Shown here: one piece after another, positions 24,901 to 37,978 of the stretch
How positions within the stretch are numbered: the first letter of the stretch is position 1
Layout of the letters: every line of letters begins with the position of its first letter
DNA from: Cruorifilaria tuberocauda
Taxonomy: Eukaryota; Nematoda; Chromadorea; Rhabditida; Onchocercidae
Direction: 5' to 3'
DNA: 64,000 nucleotides
Assembly (NCBI GenBank): GCA_013365365.1
Contig: JABVXU010000101.1
Location: forward strand, 62,001 to 126,000
Notes under the pieces: generated by a model
The model's database searches: none
Told to the model about the DNA's origin: nothing
Seen by the model: the letters and a program-made list of their open reading frames with translations, nothing else
Made by a program: the position numbers and the translations under genes

Positions 24901-27900
24901 GCGCATTCTTGACTCGTTCTTGTAAGTCGTATTTAGGGACGCATACTTTTTTATACCTTCCCTTCGACAGCATTTGAAATTTTTTTCAAATTCAGGCCCA
25001 ATCAGAGGTTGAAAGACTTACTCAAGAGCTAGAAAGCAATGAAAATGCTGTTGTAGTTTTGCATAAGAAAGTGGCAGCTGCAGAAGCTCAGGTCAGTCTC
25101 TATATCAAAATTATTGCCTTAGTTAAATTTTTTCACAAAGAATCCAAATCTTTCCGCTGCATTTTCTTCTTATCGTTACCCCTTTCTTATCTTTTTAACT
25201 AAGTAATCTCTCAGAGATGTCTATAGAGTTAATATCGAATTGGATGTCATTAGCTTAGCATAATGAAGAAGATAAAATGTTTGGTTTGTTTTCAGATCAC
25301 TGATTTAAGCGATGCGATCAATTTAGAAAAATCTCAAAATGAAGCACTCCGAGCAAAACTACGAATTCAAGATGGTAAATTAGAAAATTTACAAGAAAAC
25401 AGAGAGCAAAATGAATTTGTCCTTCAGAAGAATGAAAAGGTCTGCTGCGGTCTATTTAAGTTCTAATAGCCACTGTAATTCATAATTATGATAGTTTTTG
25501 AATAGTAAATTTTAAGTGTAGGGGAGGCAGAAAACTAGAAGTTGCAAGGGTTATGTTGATACTATTGGTGAATTTAGAGATTTTTGATTATTCAAAGAAT
25601 ATTCAAACTTCTTTTGCGTTGCATACACCCGTTGCCGTATTTTATTGCGGATTAGTATTGTATAATCTGCAGGAAATAAATTCTCTGAAGCAGCAATTGA
25701 CTGATGTGAAAATGAAGAATGATGAGAAACTGGTTTTACAAACAGAAGAGTTGCGTAAAAAACTGATGAAAGAGGCGGAAGTTTTTAAGAAGGAACTGGA
25801 GCAAAGTGAATATGCGCGTGTTCGGAGTGAGAAGGCAAAGGAGAAATTAATGCACGAAGTAAGTTGGTCATCATCTTTCATGGCAGCTTTAATCAATTTC
25901 TAGATTTTCAGGTTACTTTTTCCTTATGATAGTGAATACATATCGTGGTTCGAAAAAAATATGTTACATAAAATCTCTATTTCTTCAAGTTAAACAATCT
26001 TAAAGCATGAATTATCTACCAACTAGAAGCTTGTTACTGTAAGTGAAGAAATTATTTATCGCTTTGAATTGTAAAACACAAAATTTCAGATGTGTAGCTT
26101 AGGAATATTTAATCTAAATGGTGACAATTTCCTTTATAAAGTTCAAATAAATACCATTTTTAGCTGTTTTTCCTAAATTAATGAATATTGGAATCCTAGG
26201 AATTATTGATAAAAATGAACCAAAATCTTTTTAACTTTTGCTATCAATTAAATGTATTCTAAATATTTCAGTTAATCTCTCTTGAACTGCTTGTCTCGAG
26301 AGGTAGTTAAAAGTTTACCATATTCATCATTTTTACAAAAACCTACCAAAGTGTCTTGCTTTATTTAATACCAATTTACACTTGGAAAGGGAAAAATACT
26401 TTCTGCTTCATATTATTTGTGAAATTGTAAATTCTGTAGTCGCAGAATATTGAGGGTCACTTTTTTAGAATGAAGATATTTTAAACGAGCTGAATACACT
26501 TCGATTCAGTGTGCGTGAAATGGAAAAGAAACAACGGAAATTCGATCAAGTGCTTGAAGAAGAGAAGTCGAATTTGGCAAAAGTTAGTATGGAACGAGAT
26601 AGGCTTGCACAAGAGGTACCATCGAAGAATATTCTACTAAAGATTTAAAAGTTTTTGTAGAACTATTCTCCAAGTTAAGGTCAGCAATCATAGCATAATC
26701 GTTCTGTTTTAATGGTTCTTATGGCATGATGTAAGCAAAAGATTAGTAAAGAAATTTCGACTCTATTTACCTTTGTAAGAATTGAAGGAAAGCTTAGCCA
26801 AATATATGAATAATAATAAAGTTTCAATTACCTTTATAGAGTTAAATGTTAGGAAACCCGTCACGCTGCAGTAAGCATCGTTTTGATGCGATATTTTTGG
26901 GTTATAATTTTTTTATCGTTAAGAAAATTTGAAATTTGTATGTTAAAGCTTCGTGATCGTGAATCAAATGCACTAGTGGTAGCAAAGGAAATTGATGTTC
27001 TCAAAGATCGAATCGCTGAACTAGAAAACATACGAAATACATTACAGTTGGACCTTGATAATGCAGTAAATTTCCATTGTTTTTTTTTGTACGTTAGTGA
27101 TACAGAAAATTTTCAGCTATACATTACTTTCAATTTATAAATTTTTCTCAATGTAATTTGCTAGTAGTCAAAATGAATCGAACGACTCTCCGATATACAT
27201 ACAATATTCATTCCAATTTTTGATGAAGAACTGCAACTGATTACTTGACATTATGCTTATCTTTCAGGTCACCATGAAAGACGATACGGGTCGCAGTATT
27301 TTGGAGCTTGATCGAATGAAGCGAGAATTAGAAGCTGAATTAGCATGCGCAAAAGAGACGATTACCGAACTGGAAGATAACCTGCAACTTACCGAAGATA
27401 CAAAGCTACGGTTAGATGTGACCCTACAGGCGAAAAATGCTGAACTAGAAAAAGTTCGTAGTGATAGAGAGCGAGATAACGATGAACGACGTAAAGTGAT
27501 GCTGCGAAAGGTATTTGGCATTTGATTAATAGTGGAATGTGAAAGTTAGGAAAGCAGTTAAAGATTTAAATGATTTAATATCAGCAGGGAATAGAAATTA
27601 TGCATAGACTCAGTAAATGAAGTAAATTTTGTTATTCATTTTGGACTACTGAAAAATTTTCATTACCAGCTTGGTGAAATGGAAAGTGAATTGGAATTGG
27701 AGCGTCGTAATAAGTTGACTTTGTTGCAACAAAAACGGAAGTTGGAAGTCGATTTTCATCAATCATTGGAACAGATGGAAGCTATTACCATGCAAAAAGA
27801 GGAGTTTTCGCGGCAGCTTCGGAAATGCAATTTAAATTTGAAAGATTTGAAACTGGAAGTGGAAGAATCGAAGGAGGCGAAAGATGCAGCATTGCTACGA

Positions 27901-29892
27901 ATGCAAGATATGGAGAAAAGGTAGGGAATTCATTTGTACAATAAGTGGAAATTGTCAAGTTCGAATTTCCGTATCATTGCATTTTGTATAAGTCGAATTT
28001 TTTGATTTCAGTATTCAACATTGATATCTTTCACCGTTTCAAGTTTCTAAATTGTGGCTGCAGATAAATTATTGGTCTTTTGAAGACTGAAATCATTGGA
28101 AGATGAATTGGCGAGTACAGCGGAAATAAATATGCAGTTAGCCACAGATAAGCGCCGTGTGGAGCGAGAAAGGGATGATGCTGTCGAAGAGCTCAGTGTT
28201 AAAAGTGGTTTGATGAGCAGTGAAGACAGGAAGAGATTGGAAACAAAAATTTATGAGCTGGAGGAATTACTTGAAGAAGAACAGAATAACATTGAGTTAG
28301 CCAACGATAAACTCAAAAAAGCCCAAATTCAGGTAAATATTTTATGAACTTGTTCAAATATGCTATAACTGAGGAGGTGAATGGCCCATCTCTATATAAT
28401 TGGTTCTAGCTTTTTTGGTAAATTTTGCAGAATATATGGTTCCATAGTTCTCTAGAGACATCATTTCTTAATACCTGAAGTTCCATTATTTTTACTAAGC
28501 GATATGACTGAGTGATTGCATACTGATTTCTAGTTTAATTTTGAGGAAAAGTTTGCAGCTGGAAACACTGACTACGGAATTGGCAGCTGAACGGTCATTA
28601 TGCGAAAAGTTAGAAGCAGACAAGCAAAACTTCGAAAGACAGTGTAAAGATCTAAGAATTACAGTGAGTTTGTTATTGATTGCCTTTGCATATATAGTTA
28701 CTGAAATTGAAATTTCAGTTAGAAGAAGTGGAAAATGACATGCGGACTCGTAACCGAGGACAAATTGCTACGCTGGAAGCGAAGCTTCAAGCAGTGAATG
28801 AACAGTATGCTCAAATGGAACAGGAACGAAATACGGCCAATAGACAAGTTATTTCTAAGTTCTTCTGAAATTATTACCATTGAAATTAGTTCTTTGAAAT
28901 TGATATCTACTTATAATAAGATCACTGAATCTTGTGTATTGCTGCTTTTGTTGGGAATGAATATCGCCAGTGCTCATATGGGTAATTTTCTGAATAATTT
29001 TAAACGGCATACATACAGATTCGACGTATGGAGAAGAAATTGAGTGATACACTGATGATGAACGAAGAAGAGAAACGAAACACAGAGCAACTGAAGGAAA
29101 CTGTGAGCTTAATCTGTTTATTACGGAATCTCGATAGATTTAATGTAATATAAAATTTGAAGTTGTTCTTCATTTTTATACTATTAACTTTTTGTAATTT
29201 ATAAAAAAAATTGTTTTAGGCAGATCGTGCAATGGCACGGCACCGCCAGATGCGTCGACAAATTGAAGATCTAGAAGAAGAAGCCTGCCGTGAGCGAACG
29301 AAATGTCGACAATTGCAAAGAAGTGTTGATGATCTGAATGAAGCTAATGAAACACTAACTCGAGAAAATGCGCAACTAAAGAGTTTAGCAGCACTTGCAC
29401 GACGTTCTGGGCTCAATCGAGCAAGTACTTCACGTTTTGGAAGTAAGCATACATTTTATCATATTGGAATTTGCAATATTAAAATATCAGGTAATTAAAT
29501 TCGGTTATCTGGTATGAAATGTATTTGTATAGTGTTAAAATAAAATATGGATTGAAGAAAAGTTGAAAGGAATATAAACAGTATATAGTGATGGAAAAGT
29601 TTTCCGAACTATAAATCAGAGAAAAGTAAACAAGTAATTTAATATAGTTATGCAGCATGTAATCATTTCTGCTATGTCGAGCGAAAGTTTTAATTTTTTT
29701 TGAAATCTTAGTATTTTTAACTCACCATTTTTCTTTAATTTTGATAGCTTTGTTATTATTATAGGTGAAGCAGACAGTGTAGGACGGGGTACTCGAAGTT
29801 TTGGTGGTGATAGTACTGATTTACTGCGGCCAAATTCAGGCTCAACAACAGGTTCTTATGTCGGAGATGATCCAGATCTTACTGCTAGTTAA
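15933..29892 (+). CDS. nmy: Non-muscle myosin II heavy chain
   Basis: Actin-based motor of cortical contractility and cytokinesis. I joined 39 exons (first 15933-16034, last 29765-29892) without breaking phase, giving 1982 residues; conventional non-muscle heavy chains are about 1960-2000. Motor landmarks: P-loop GESGAGKT (162-169), switch I NDNSSRF (242-248), switch II DIAGFE (465-470), and the reactive-cysteine helix [15 protein letters not shown] degenerate IQ/neck follows at about 800-838, then VRPLLEVTA and an unbroken heptad coiled coil to about 1925. The tail is non-helical and rich in Gly/Ser (ends DPDLTAS), as in non-muscle and smooth-muscle myosins rather than sarcomeric ones. Exon 17466-17522 adds 19 residues in loop 1. 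The predicted N-terminus ([21 protein letters not shown]) lacks the usual 30-residue lead-in, so an alternative first exon may be missed. I cannot decide between nmy-1 and nmy-2. Confidence 0.93.
17466..17522 (+). other. 57-nt in-frame loop-1 exon of the myosin
   Basis: Acceptor TTTAG and donor GTAGGT flank 19 Ser/Pro-rich codons ([19 protein letters not shown]), phase 0 on both sides. Skipping it would join SPAK directly to GHLEDQ, the standard myosin sequence. It therefore sits where vertebrate non-muscle and smooth-muscle myosins carry alternatively spliced loop-1 inserts near the ATP site. Confidence 0.7.
24720..24830. repeat. TTTAAA-rich palindromic tract in a myosin intron
   Basis: Alternating runs of ATTTAAAT and TATTTAAAATA make a long, nearly pure A/T, self-complementary stretch between the exons ending at 24481 and starting at 24996. 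No function is evident. Confidence 0.6.
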
Positions 29893-31563
29893 CTTAGATT
29901 CTTGTTTTTCTGCTTCAATGGTTTTATACACTTGTATTATTGTTGAGTTTTAATTTTATGGAACAAAGAGAAAGGATTACCTTTTTGCTGTGGTATTGTT
30001 TCTTTTACTGCCAGCTTTGAATCGAAGATCTGTGATGAAAGCAAACATAAAGCTTTCGAATTTGATTTCACTTTTTAATTTTTGGTTCCCGCAAGATTTT
30101 AGGTTATCAATTTCCGATAATTCTATCGTCAAGATACTTAAGGTACGGCTCACTCTTGACACCACTGGTCATTTATCTTTCAATTCATATTCGAAATACT
30201 AGGATCAAGTCTCACTTTTTTGATTACTGAAATGCGATATCGATTTGTTGACTAGTTGCGAACAATAATGCTGTATAAGCATTTTTTTTTCTTTTCGCAT
30301 AATGTCTTGTTATTTTTCATGTGTGGCACTTGTATTTCAGCGGGTTGCATTATATTCTTAATGACAGTAGTTATTTTAGCATTTCATTTTGGCGAACTGC
30401 TTATCAGTGAAATACTGAGATCTTAAATTCTATTGACTTCAATATGTTCTCTGTGGAAAGCAGAAGCAGAATTTGTAGGCTTTTCATCAAAATACATTCC
30501 ATCGTTTTTGTTTGCATTTATTCAGTTTACTTATTCTGTATAAATATTGCAAATAAATTCGTTCAATATAAATATACTTCAGGATTAATTTTAATTAAGA
30601 TCTAAAAATTCTTCATGAAAATGGAAGCGTAAATACGAAGGATATTCTTTTCTAGGTTATTTCCAGTTGGTTAAGAGGGTTAAATAAGAGTTTAACATTT
30701 TGTCCTTTTTGCCTTTTGAGACAATCTCTGTTTGTTTCGCGGAACTTCCTACATCATTTAATTGAAAAATTAGTTAACATTATGAAGAAAATATAGGAAT
30801 TCAAATTTCACTGCTAATAATTTGGGATTGGTAATTGATTACAAAATAGATATAAAACTTTGTTATCAAACTTGCATTTGATTTAGAATCAACTGGTACT
30901 ATCAACATAAGCGATTCACCCGAAGTCAAACCTGGAAATTTCGTTTTTTTTGCCACTAATAAAATCTCAGTATGTTGAAAATTCAGGAGCGAATTCATTG
31001 CCTTGTATATACCAAACATTAAATCAATGCGTTACTCGATTTACAAATTGCTAAAAAATAGGAGTTAGCACTGAACGAATAATATTGCATTCTGAATTGA
31101 ATTCTCTTAGTGTTTTAACTTTAACAGGATGATAAGATTTGTCAGGTAAATCATTATGGTTTGTTTACATCAGGCTTTCGTAATTGTAATTGGGAAGTAC
31201 GCTTCTTAAATTCTATATTTGTAGAGAAAATTCTTGTTGATTGGGCATATAAGTATTAGAGATTGATTGAATGAGTTATTGTTCATAGTAAATAAATATT
31301 TACTAATTAATTATTATTTTTCCAAAATATGGGATTGTAAGTGAATATATTATTTCCGAATTTTGAATAAATAAACTGAACAGCACTAAATAATCATTAT
31401 GAAAATAGCAACAAGCGAAAGATAATATTTTATAGCTTCTGATCAAACAAAATTTTGTAGCAAGACTTTAACATATCAAAACTGATGATTATAATAATAC
31501 TGATAATGAGTGATAGTGACAGCAAAGATAATAATAATTATTCTATGAAATTTAATCTGTCAC
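29893..31563. other. Convergent intergenic region: myosin 3' UTR and 3' side of the minus-strand gene
   Basis: AATAAA at 30552-30557 is a candidate myosin poly(A) signal. On the minus strand, a stretch at 30931-30872 has a TTTCCAG acceptor, a possible GTTTGA donor and coding-like codons (LTSGESLMLIVPVDSK). It could be an exon of an unrecognised or alternative transcript; I could not join it in phase to the neighbouring gene. The rest shows nothing. Confidence 0.4.
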
Positions 31564-33071
31564 TTATATCTGAATTACGTTTTGTCGGTCAATTTCAGGT
31601 TCTTGCAGGATTGTTTTTTCAGCACTAGTGGATGCTTGCAATGGCTTTTGATCGTTGACGGTCATTAAAGAATCCTGAGCTTTAGCTGTCATTAGAAAAG
31701 ACTTGTCATCAACGGAATTCTGAGCTTTTATTGCTGAAAGGGTAGATTTATCGTCTTTAGATTCATTTTTCTCGCTTATTTTTTCCGCACTGTAAGATGG
31801 TTGTAATGATATTTGACTGTTATCAGCCATTAAAGAATCCTGAGCTTCTAACTCTAGGAATGCTGGTTTCTTCTTGATGGGTTTAGATAATGTTCCATCT
31901 TTTGTATCTGTAAAAAATATACAAATTACTTTTTGATTTTAGCGCAAGTCATAAATTCAAGTTAATTCATTGATTTTACAATCGATTATAAACTTTATTG
32001 ATTATACACGATGTTAAATTTTGTGATCCTATAACGGGAATTAAAGATTTGTTACCGAGAAATGCTAGTGAATCTTTAATGTCAGGAGTTGCAAATTCAC
32101 CCGAAAAATTCTGTATTTTATCATATGGCCCAATACTTGCTCCTCTTTGGGCTTCATTTTCAGCCTGAAAACTTTAGGATTAAAATCATTTATGCTTTAT
32201 TTTGATGCTTCATCTAAAGAATTTCAAAAACAAATCCAATTATTCCGTCAAAAGCTTTCACGGGATTTTTCCTAGTCTGAATATTTTGTTGAAGAGATTA
32301 CTGATGGAAGTTCCTTTCCTTTTTTCTTGTTAACAGACATTTCTGATTCTGATTCGTTTCTTAAGGATAATTGAACTTTCATAACTTTACTTGGCAACGA
32401 ACGTTTCGATTTTTCTCTTCTGCAATATATCCTAACTCTAATTTTACTTGTTAATTTATACCTTATTTTGATAAATTTTCAGTTTCATCAAATACATTTG
32501 ACCAAAGCTTATGAAAACAAATTATTAAATGATATTTAATACGAGTTATAAATCACAAATTAGATAATTTGATGAAGCAACGATTGATAAACGATAAGTA
32601 GAAACTTTTTAGGTACAGAAATGGGCTAAAAACCTTTTTGATTTCTGCGATTGTACGATAAGTTCAGGCATTTTGCTCTCCAAAGGCTAAATGCAAGCGA
32701 ATTGATAATATTTTGCAAAGAAAGATGAATACAACGTGAAATACGTGAAAGAGATAATATACTCTTAGAAATTACGATTATTAATTTCAGATCAATCACT
32801 GAAAGTATTGTTCGAGAAAGATTCAAAATACGCTAACTGTTCTTCGATTTAAACAGAAGAATTAAGTCGTACTAGTTTAAATTAGTATGCAAGGAAGTTA
32901 ATTTACCTGCTCAGCTTTATTACGAATGTTTATAATTTGGAGGGCCAATTTGATAAGTTGCATGATAATGAAAATGATAATAGTCACAATGAGAAATATA
33001 AGTGCCACTCGTAGTGAGTAATACGCTGAATCGAGTCCCTTAATGTCTTCATTGCTCAATCGAGATGGCAT
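31564..33071 (-). CDS. Unrecognised single-pass membrane protein with duplicated tail module
   Basis: Exons 33071-32907, 32164-32056 and 31907-31564 join in phase to 205 residues. I do not recognise the family. A short N-terminus (MPSRLSNEDIKGL) precedes one strongly hydrophobic helix at about residues 20-48, with isoleucine-rich core IFLIVTIIIFIIM, followed by basic NIRNK. There is no cleavable signal, so it is probably a signal-anchor protein. The tail is hydrophilic, rich in Lys, Asp, Ser and Gln, and holds a duplicated module: AQDSLM at 113-118 and 168-173, SAEK at 131-134 and 186-189, both exactly 55 residues apart. It is transcribed divergently from another small single-pass protein gene 1.3 kb away. 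A further coding-like stretch lies in its first intron. Confidence 0.65.
32165..32907 (-). other. Intron with an additional exon-like ORF
   Basis: Within this intron, about 32425-32290 on the minus strand, a TTGCAG acceptor is followed by an open frame with KRSLPSKVMK and NKKKGKELPS before a possible GTAATC donor. Its phase (one base before the first codon, none after the last) does not fit between the flanking exons. It could be an alternative terminal exon or chance. Confidence 0.25.
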
Positions 33072-34408
33072 TTGGAAAATTCTCTCACTACAAATTGATA
33101 ATTTGTCGGTGGCTTAATTTGAGAAATTTTAAGGATGAAAAATTAAACGTTTATGTGAAGTTTACAAAAATTCCCAGAACAATATGACGTATTTGACGCA
33201 AACTTAACGAACCTTTTTCTTTTGTACCGCCGACAGCGAATGTTTCAAAATTGGCAATGATAAAGTATAACGTTTAAATGATTATTTAAAACGACTTTCA
33301 GAATAACTCTAATTGAACAAATTATACATTCGTGGAGATTATAAGTAAGTTTCGTCTTCTAAATTATAAGTTTCATCAAATTTCATCTTCTAAATGCTAC
33401 CTTTCATAGAATATGCAAAACTTGAGATTTCAATTTCAGGCTGCTTCTTGGAGAATCGTTGATTTACGCTAAATTTTCTTGACAAACATTTTTCAAAATT
33501 TTCAATCAAAATTCAATAATTTTTTAATTTTATGTAAATATCAATTTTCAGAAAAACGGAAATCATTGATAACAATAAAGCATCAAATTTGTAAATATAT
33601 TCATTTATTACAAATATTGGATAATGATAATTATGTATTTGAGAATTTCTAAATTATTATCACTTATCAAATTCTCTGGTATAAAAATATTGATAATACT
33701 CCTCATTATCATTATTTCATTAGAATGTTACTTAGAATATCAGATATTCCATGGAACCATTTTCTCTCTGGTCCTCACTCTTTTCTCTCTGGAACAAAGT
33801 TTCTCGAGTTTCAGGATTGCATGCAATTACTGAGCATAAATAAATGTCTAGCAGTTTAATGGAGAAAGAGAAAGAGCGAGAGAGGGAGAGAGAGAGCAGG
33901 GGAGAGAAAAATCAGTTTATCAATTTGATGTCGACTGTAAATTCGCAAGCTTTGCAAATTTATAGCTTTCAATAATTATTCAGGAATGTACTTCATGCAC
34001 ATTATTATATATTTTTTATCAATTTACAAACATAAATGTAAGTTAATATTTAAAAAATAGTTTTTATAAATTTTCGAGTAATCGAAAATACAATTTGCTA
34101 GACAACAACTTATCACCAAATTTGCATATTATTCAAATTACACACTAGGAAATCATTTAAAGAAGAAGGTATTTTCATATATCAAGAAGCTTATTTGTCA
34201 TTAAAGTAACATTCATTTAGTGGTTTTCGATTTTGCTTCTATTCGAGGTATATAAAATTTAAATGATAGTTTCAAATAAAAATTAAAAATAATGGATTGG
34301 ATATCATTAATTTTAAGTATTAGTTATTTCAAATTAAACACTTCAAATTCTCTACATATTTCAGAAAGCAACTTATTTCAGGAAACACTTCAGCTATATG
34401 CAGCAATT
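33072..34408. other. Divergent intergenic region between two orphan membrane-protein genes
   Basis: About 1.3 kb separating head-to-head start codons, so any promoters of both genes are here. It contains a GA-rich simple repeat at about 33861-33906. No other structure is evident. Confidence 0.5.
33861..33906. repeat. GA-rich simple repeat
   Basis: Interrupted (GA)n tract in the divergent intergenic region, similar to those near 6.55 kb. Confidence 0.8.
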
Positions 34409-36168
34409 ATGGTAGCAGAAAGCGAGAGTTTTTGGAGAAATTTTGGTAAAAATAAAAAATAGCTTTAATTTATAAAATAGTTTTAATTATTAAATCTATT
34501 TAAATTTTATTTAAATTTGTATTTGAAATTAAAACTGTTATAAGCTGTAATCCCTCAGATTAATATAATTTTGGACTCAAGTTTGTTGATTTCTTTTTCT
34601 TTGTTGAAAAGCATCTAATTCTGCTAATAACCATTTCACTACGTTTTGCTAAATTGTCACCTTACCGGTATTGATTCTTTTCTTTCACGTGTTAAAAAGC
34701 TTTTTACGTGGATCCGGTAACAAATCATCAACGACCTACGTTTTATTTTATCTGGCTTATTGGAAGTATCTCCATGGCTATCAGCATTTTACCGTGGTAT
34801 ATTTATTTCATAATCCGTCGATCACGGATTCAATCAAAAGCTGCAAACAGTGTCAAATATACATTACTTGACGTAAGTTTGTATTAAATTATTCATATTC
34901 AATCATTCATGTGTTAATTCATTTTTACCTTACCTGCCATTTCAACATTTTATAGCTTGTTTGTAATTTCAATCAGAGCTTAAATGTCTAAATATTCCTA
35001 TACAACAATAATTTACAGCTCGAAAAAATATATCCTGGGACGAAATTGGAAGGTTGGCAAGAAATATCGAATGCTACAAGTTCATATGTTAGTATCAAAG
35101 ATGAAAAAACGGAAAAGAAGTTTATAGCTAAAGTTTACAGGTTTTCATATCATTCCTCATACTGCCGTTATTTCAGTTTCTTCAATCTTACTGAAGCAAA
35201 TAGATGTATTAAGCCAAAAATTAATTAATTAAGATATTTCCAAATTTTAGATTATCCAAAAGAATTACTGAATATAAATAGAGCGTGTAATGCTTCATTG
35301 CAGGCCAAGTAGCAGTCAACATAGTTCAAGCAGTACGACAGCGTCAGAGGGTAGTTCAAAAACAGTGGAAGATTCACATAGTTCAAGTAAGTAATCAATC
35401 ATTTGTACCTGAAATATGATACTATCCATTTGCGGTAAAATCAAATAGAATCTACCTCAAATAGATTTTTAACATTCTCTAAAAAAGCCTACAACATTAA
35501 CATCCAAATATTTATGTTAATTTATCAAGCTAAACAATCTGAAGTATATGATGGTTATAAGTATGTAAAACAGAAATTGGCAATTACAAACTGATGTGCT
35601 TATGAATAAACTTGAAAAAATTGGTAAATTAAACTTCAAGAAAGCGATATTATCAATGTACTTGAAAGTTTCCGAAATATTCACTTGCAGAATCAATTAA
35701 GCCAGGTCAGATGAAGTCAACTATCAGTGAAAATGAAATGTAAGGCTATTTCAAATTTTAAAACTTGAAAAACATGAAAATCCCGGCAGTCTTACTCTAA
35801 CTTAGCTTTCGTAAATAGTTCGTATTAGCAAATATCCGATTCATCATCATCATCATATATAACGGGGATTCGATGAAATTAATTTTCCATCCGAAATATT
35901 TCTATCATAAAAAAAGTCAATAAATATTTAATTTCCACAGTTTATTAAATATGACTATGACCAAATGATTGAACTCATATTTAGCCAGTGGAATGAAAGA
36001 ATTTGTTCTGCAGGAAGTTCGATAAAGTTTTCAAATAAACGTCATAATAGCTCTGCTATGTAATTCTAGAGATGATCATGATGAATTTCTAGGACACCTT
36101 CTATTACCGGAAGTGAATCAACCAAAATAACTGGAAATATGGCAATCCCGCAAGAGCATAATACGTGA
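34409..36168 (+). CDS. Unrecognised single-pass membrane protein with Ser/Thr-rich tail
   Basis: Exons 34409-34445, 34700-34872, 35019-35140, 35304-35386, 35691-35739 and 36093-36168 join in phase to 179 residues. The exon 2 acceptor (AAAAAG) is weak, so the first 12 residues are the least certain part. Residues 24-47 form one membrane helix (FYFIWLIGSISMAISILPWY), followed by the basic stop-transfer IIRRSRIQSK. A conserved-looking segment YPGTKLEGWQEISNA follows at about 75-89, then a Ser/Thr-rich hydrophilic tail. In exon 5 the codon ATG before TAA could also end translation if the GTAAGG donor is not used, so two C-termini are possible. I do not recognise a family. The topology resembles the divergent neighbour, but the sequences do not align by eye. 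Confidence 0.65.
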
Positions 36169-37978
36169 TGGCATTTCTCACTTCAAATTTGTGTCGAAAT
36201 CAAAACATGGAATATATTTAAATTGGGCGTAAAAACCTAAATACGTAGTTATTCTGGTAATGAAATTGCAGCATAAGAAAACAAAGAATTTTTTATTTCT
36301 CCATTTCATATAGTTTCATATTACAGTACATTTGCACTTACTGTATCGATGTCTTTTCTCAATGACTGTACGTGCTACTATTCATTTCCCATCATTTTTA
36401 ATTGATGACGTGTGAAAAGAAGTATAAAGAAAATTATTGTTGCTAACAAGAGTAATTCTTATGCAAAACTACGATGCTTCCAAATTTTCCTTGATTTGAA
36501 AAATTTCAGCATTAGCAAGCCTGCAATATTCAACTATTATTCTTTTTTTCATTCGCCACCTCTCATCATTTACCAAACGATTTTAAGTGTACAATGGTTA
36601 ATCGGAAAATTTGCATTCTTCCTATTCAAGTCATATTTATAATAATAAAGAAAACCTAAAACCGGTGACTTATAATAACTCGTGAGCGCTGCTGCCAAAT
36701 TATTTAAAATAAAAGAAAGGAGCACAATGATGAAGCAATACGGCAAATTCATTTTATAAAATACAAACATATGCAAACTTACTATCAAATTGAAAACAAC
36801 TGAAATTAAAGTATCTGCATAGAAGTGGAATGTTTCTATTAATAATTGCCGGTTACACTTTGAAAAAAAGTAAACTCATCCTCTTTCTCTCTTCATTTTT
36901 TTTTCGTATTTCCAACTGTCTTGATGGATCAAAAAATTGAATCAGGGTAAGCAGTAAATAACTTCCTTGAATTCATAAACAAATAATCTCACAGAATAAA
37001 AAATAAAAAAAGTTCCAGACACAACGGGATAACTTCGTCAGAAAGAAGCGTATACTAGATCATAAGGACCAGATGAATCCAAAAATCAAGTGAAGAAATG
37101 ATTAAATAAAAAAATTTAATAACTAGTATTTGTAAAATTCCTATAACAAAGCATATGTTATTTCCAGCGAGTGATTCATGATGTTGTCATGTCTACTGAA
37201 TGGATATTTTGCATACAGCATTCACTAAAACACATAAAACAATAAAAAATCATAGCGTATGTACATGAAAGAACGTGTAACCTGAGTTGAAAGAAAATTG
37301 GAAAAACAGCAAAGCAATAAAAGATTACGCAACTTTTATTTCGTCCTGTAGAAGCAGCCCTTAACCTTTTTAAAATTTGTTTCAGCATGGTTTTTGGTGT
37401 AGATCTGAAAAAGAAAAACTAATACTGAAAAAAGAGCTGAAATCGCAAAAAATTTTAGCAATGAATTCCCAATTAATGTTCTTATTTACATATCTTACAG
37501 AAATGAAAACTCAAAACGCTAAGTAATTCTACTATTCGTTTTTTCATCAAGAAGTATTCGTTGCTACTGATACCACGAATAATATTATGGAGAGTGAGAT
37601 AAATTAATATCTTAAACCTCTCCCTTATTTTAAATATATGATGCTGAAACACTTTTGCTTGACTGTCTAGCCTTGACAGGAGACGAAATTCAACAGAATA
37701 CATTAAAACTGAACTGGTATAATATCTAACTAAATACGTTAAATAATAAATTATTATTTTAGTTTAGATTATATTAGTTCATTAAATAATATTAGATAAT
37801 TCAAATAATCGCTTGATTTATCATAATACAAAATATATTCGCAATTATCTGAATGGTTCAGCCAGTTTTGTTCATTTTTAATAACTGCTTAAACAACTAC
37901 AAATTCATAAATGCTACAAAAATCATCAAAATATCAAGTTTCCACTACTAATTATTATACTTCTATAGAGTTATTTTT
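36169..37978. other. Convergent intergenic region
   Basis: Lies between the 3' ends of the plus-strand membrane-protein gene and TTC4. Uniformly A+T-rich with short random frames; I see no gene, RNA or repeat of note. Confidence 0.5.

Noticed and set aside
29216..29416. Minus-strand Arg/Ser-rich ORF
   Set aside because: Antisense shadow of a myosin rod exon.
29990..30202. Overlapping ORFs on both strands after the myosin stop
   Set aside because: They lie in the presumed myosin 3' UTR, have no splice support and no recognisable family.
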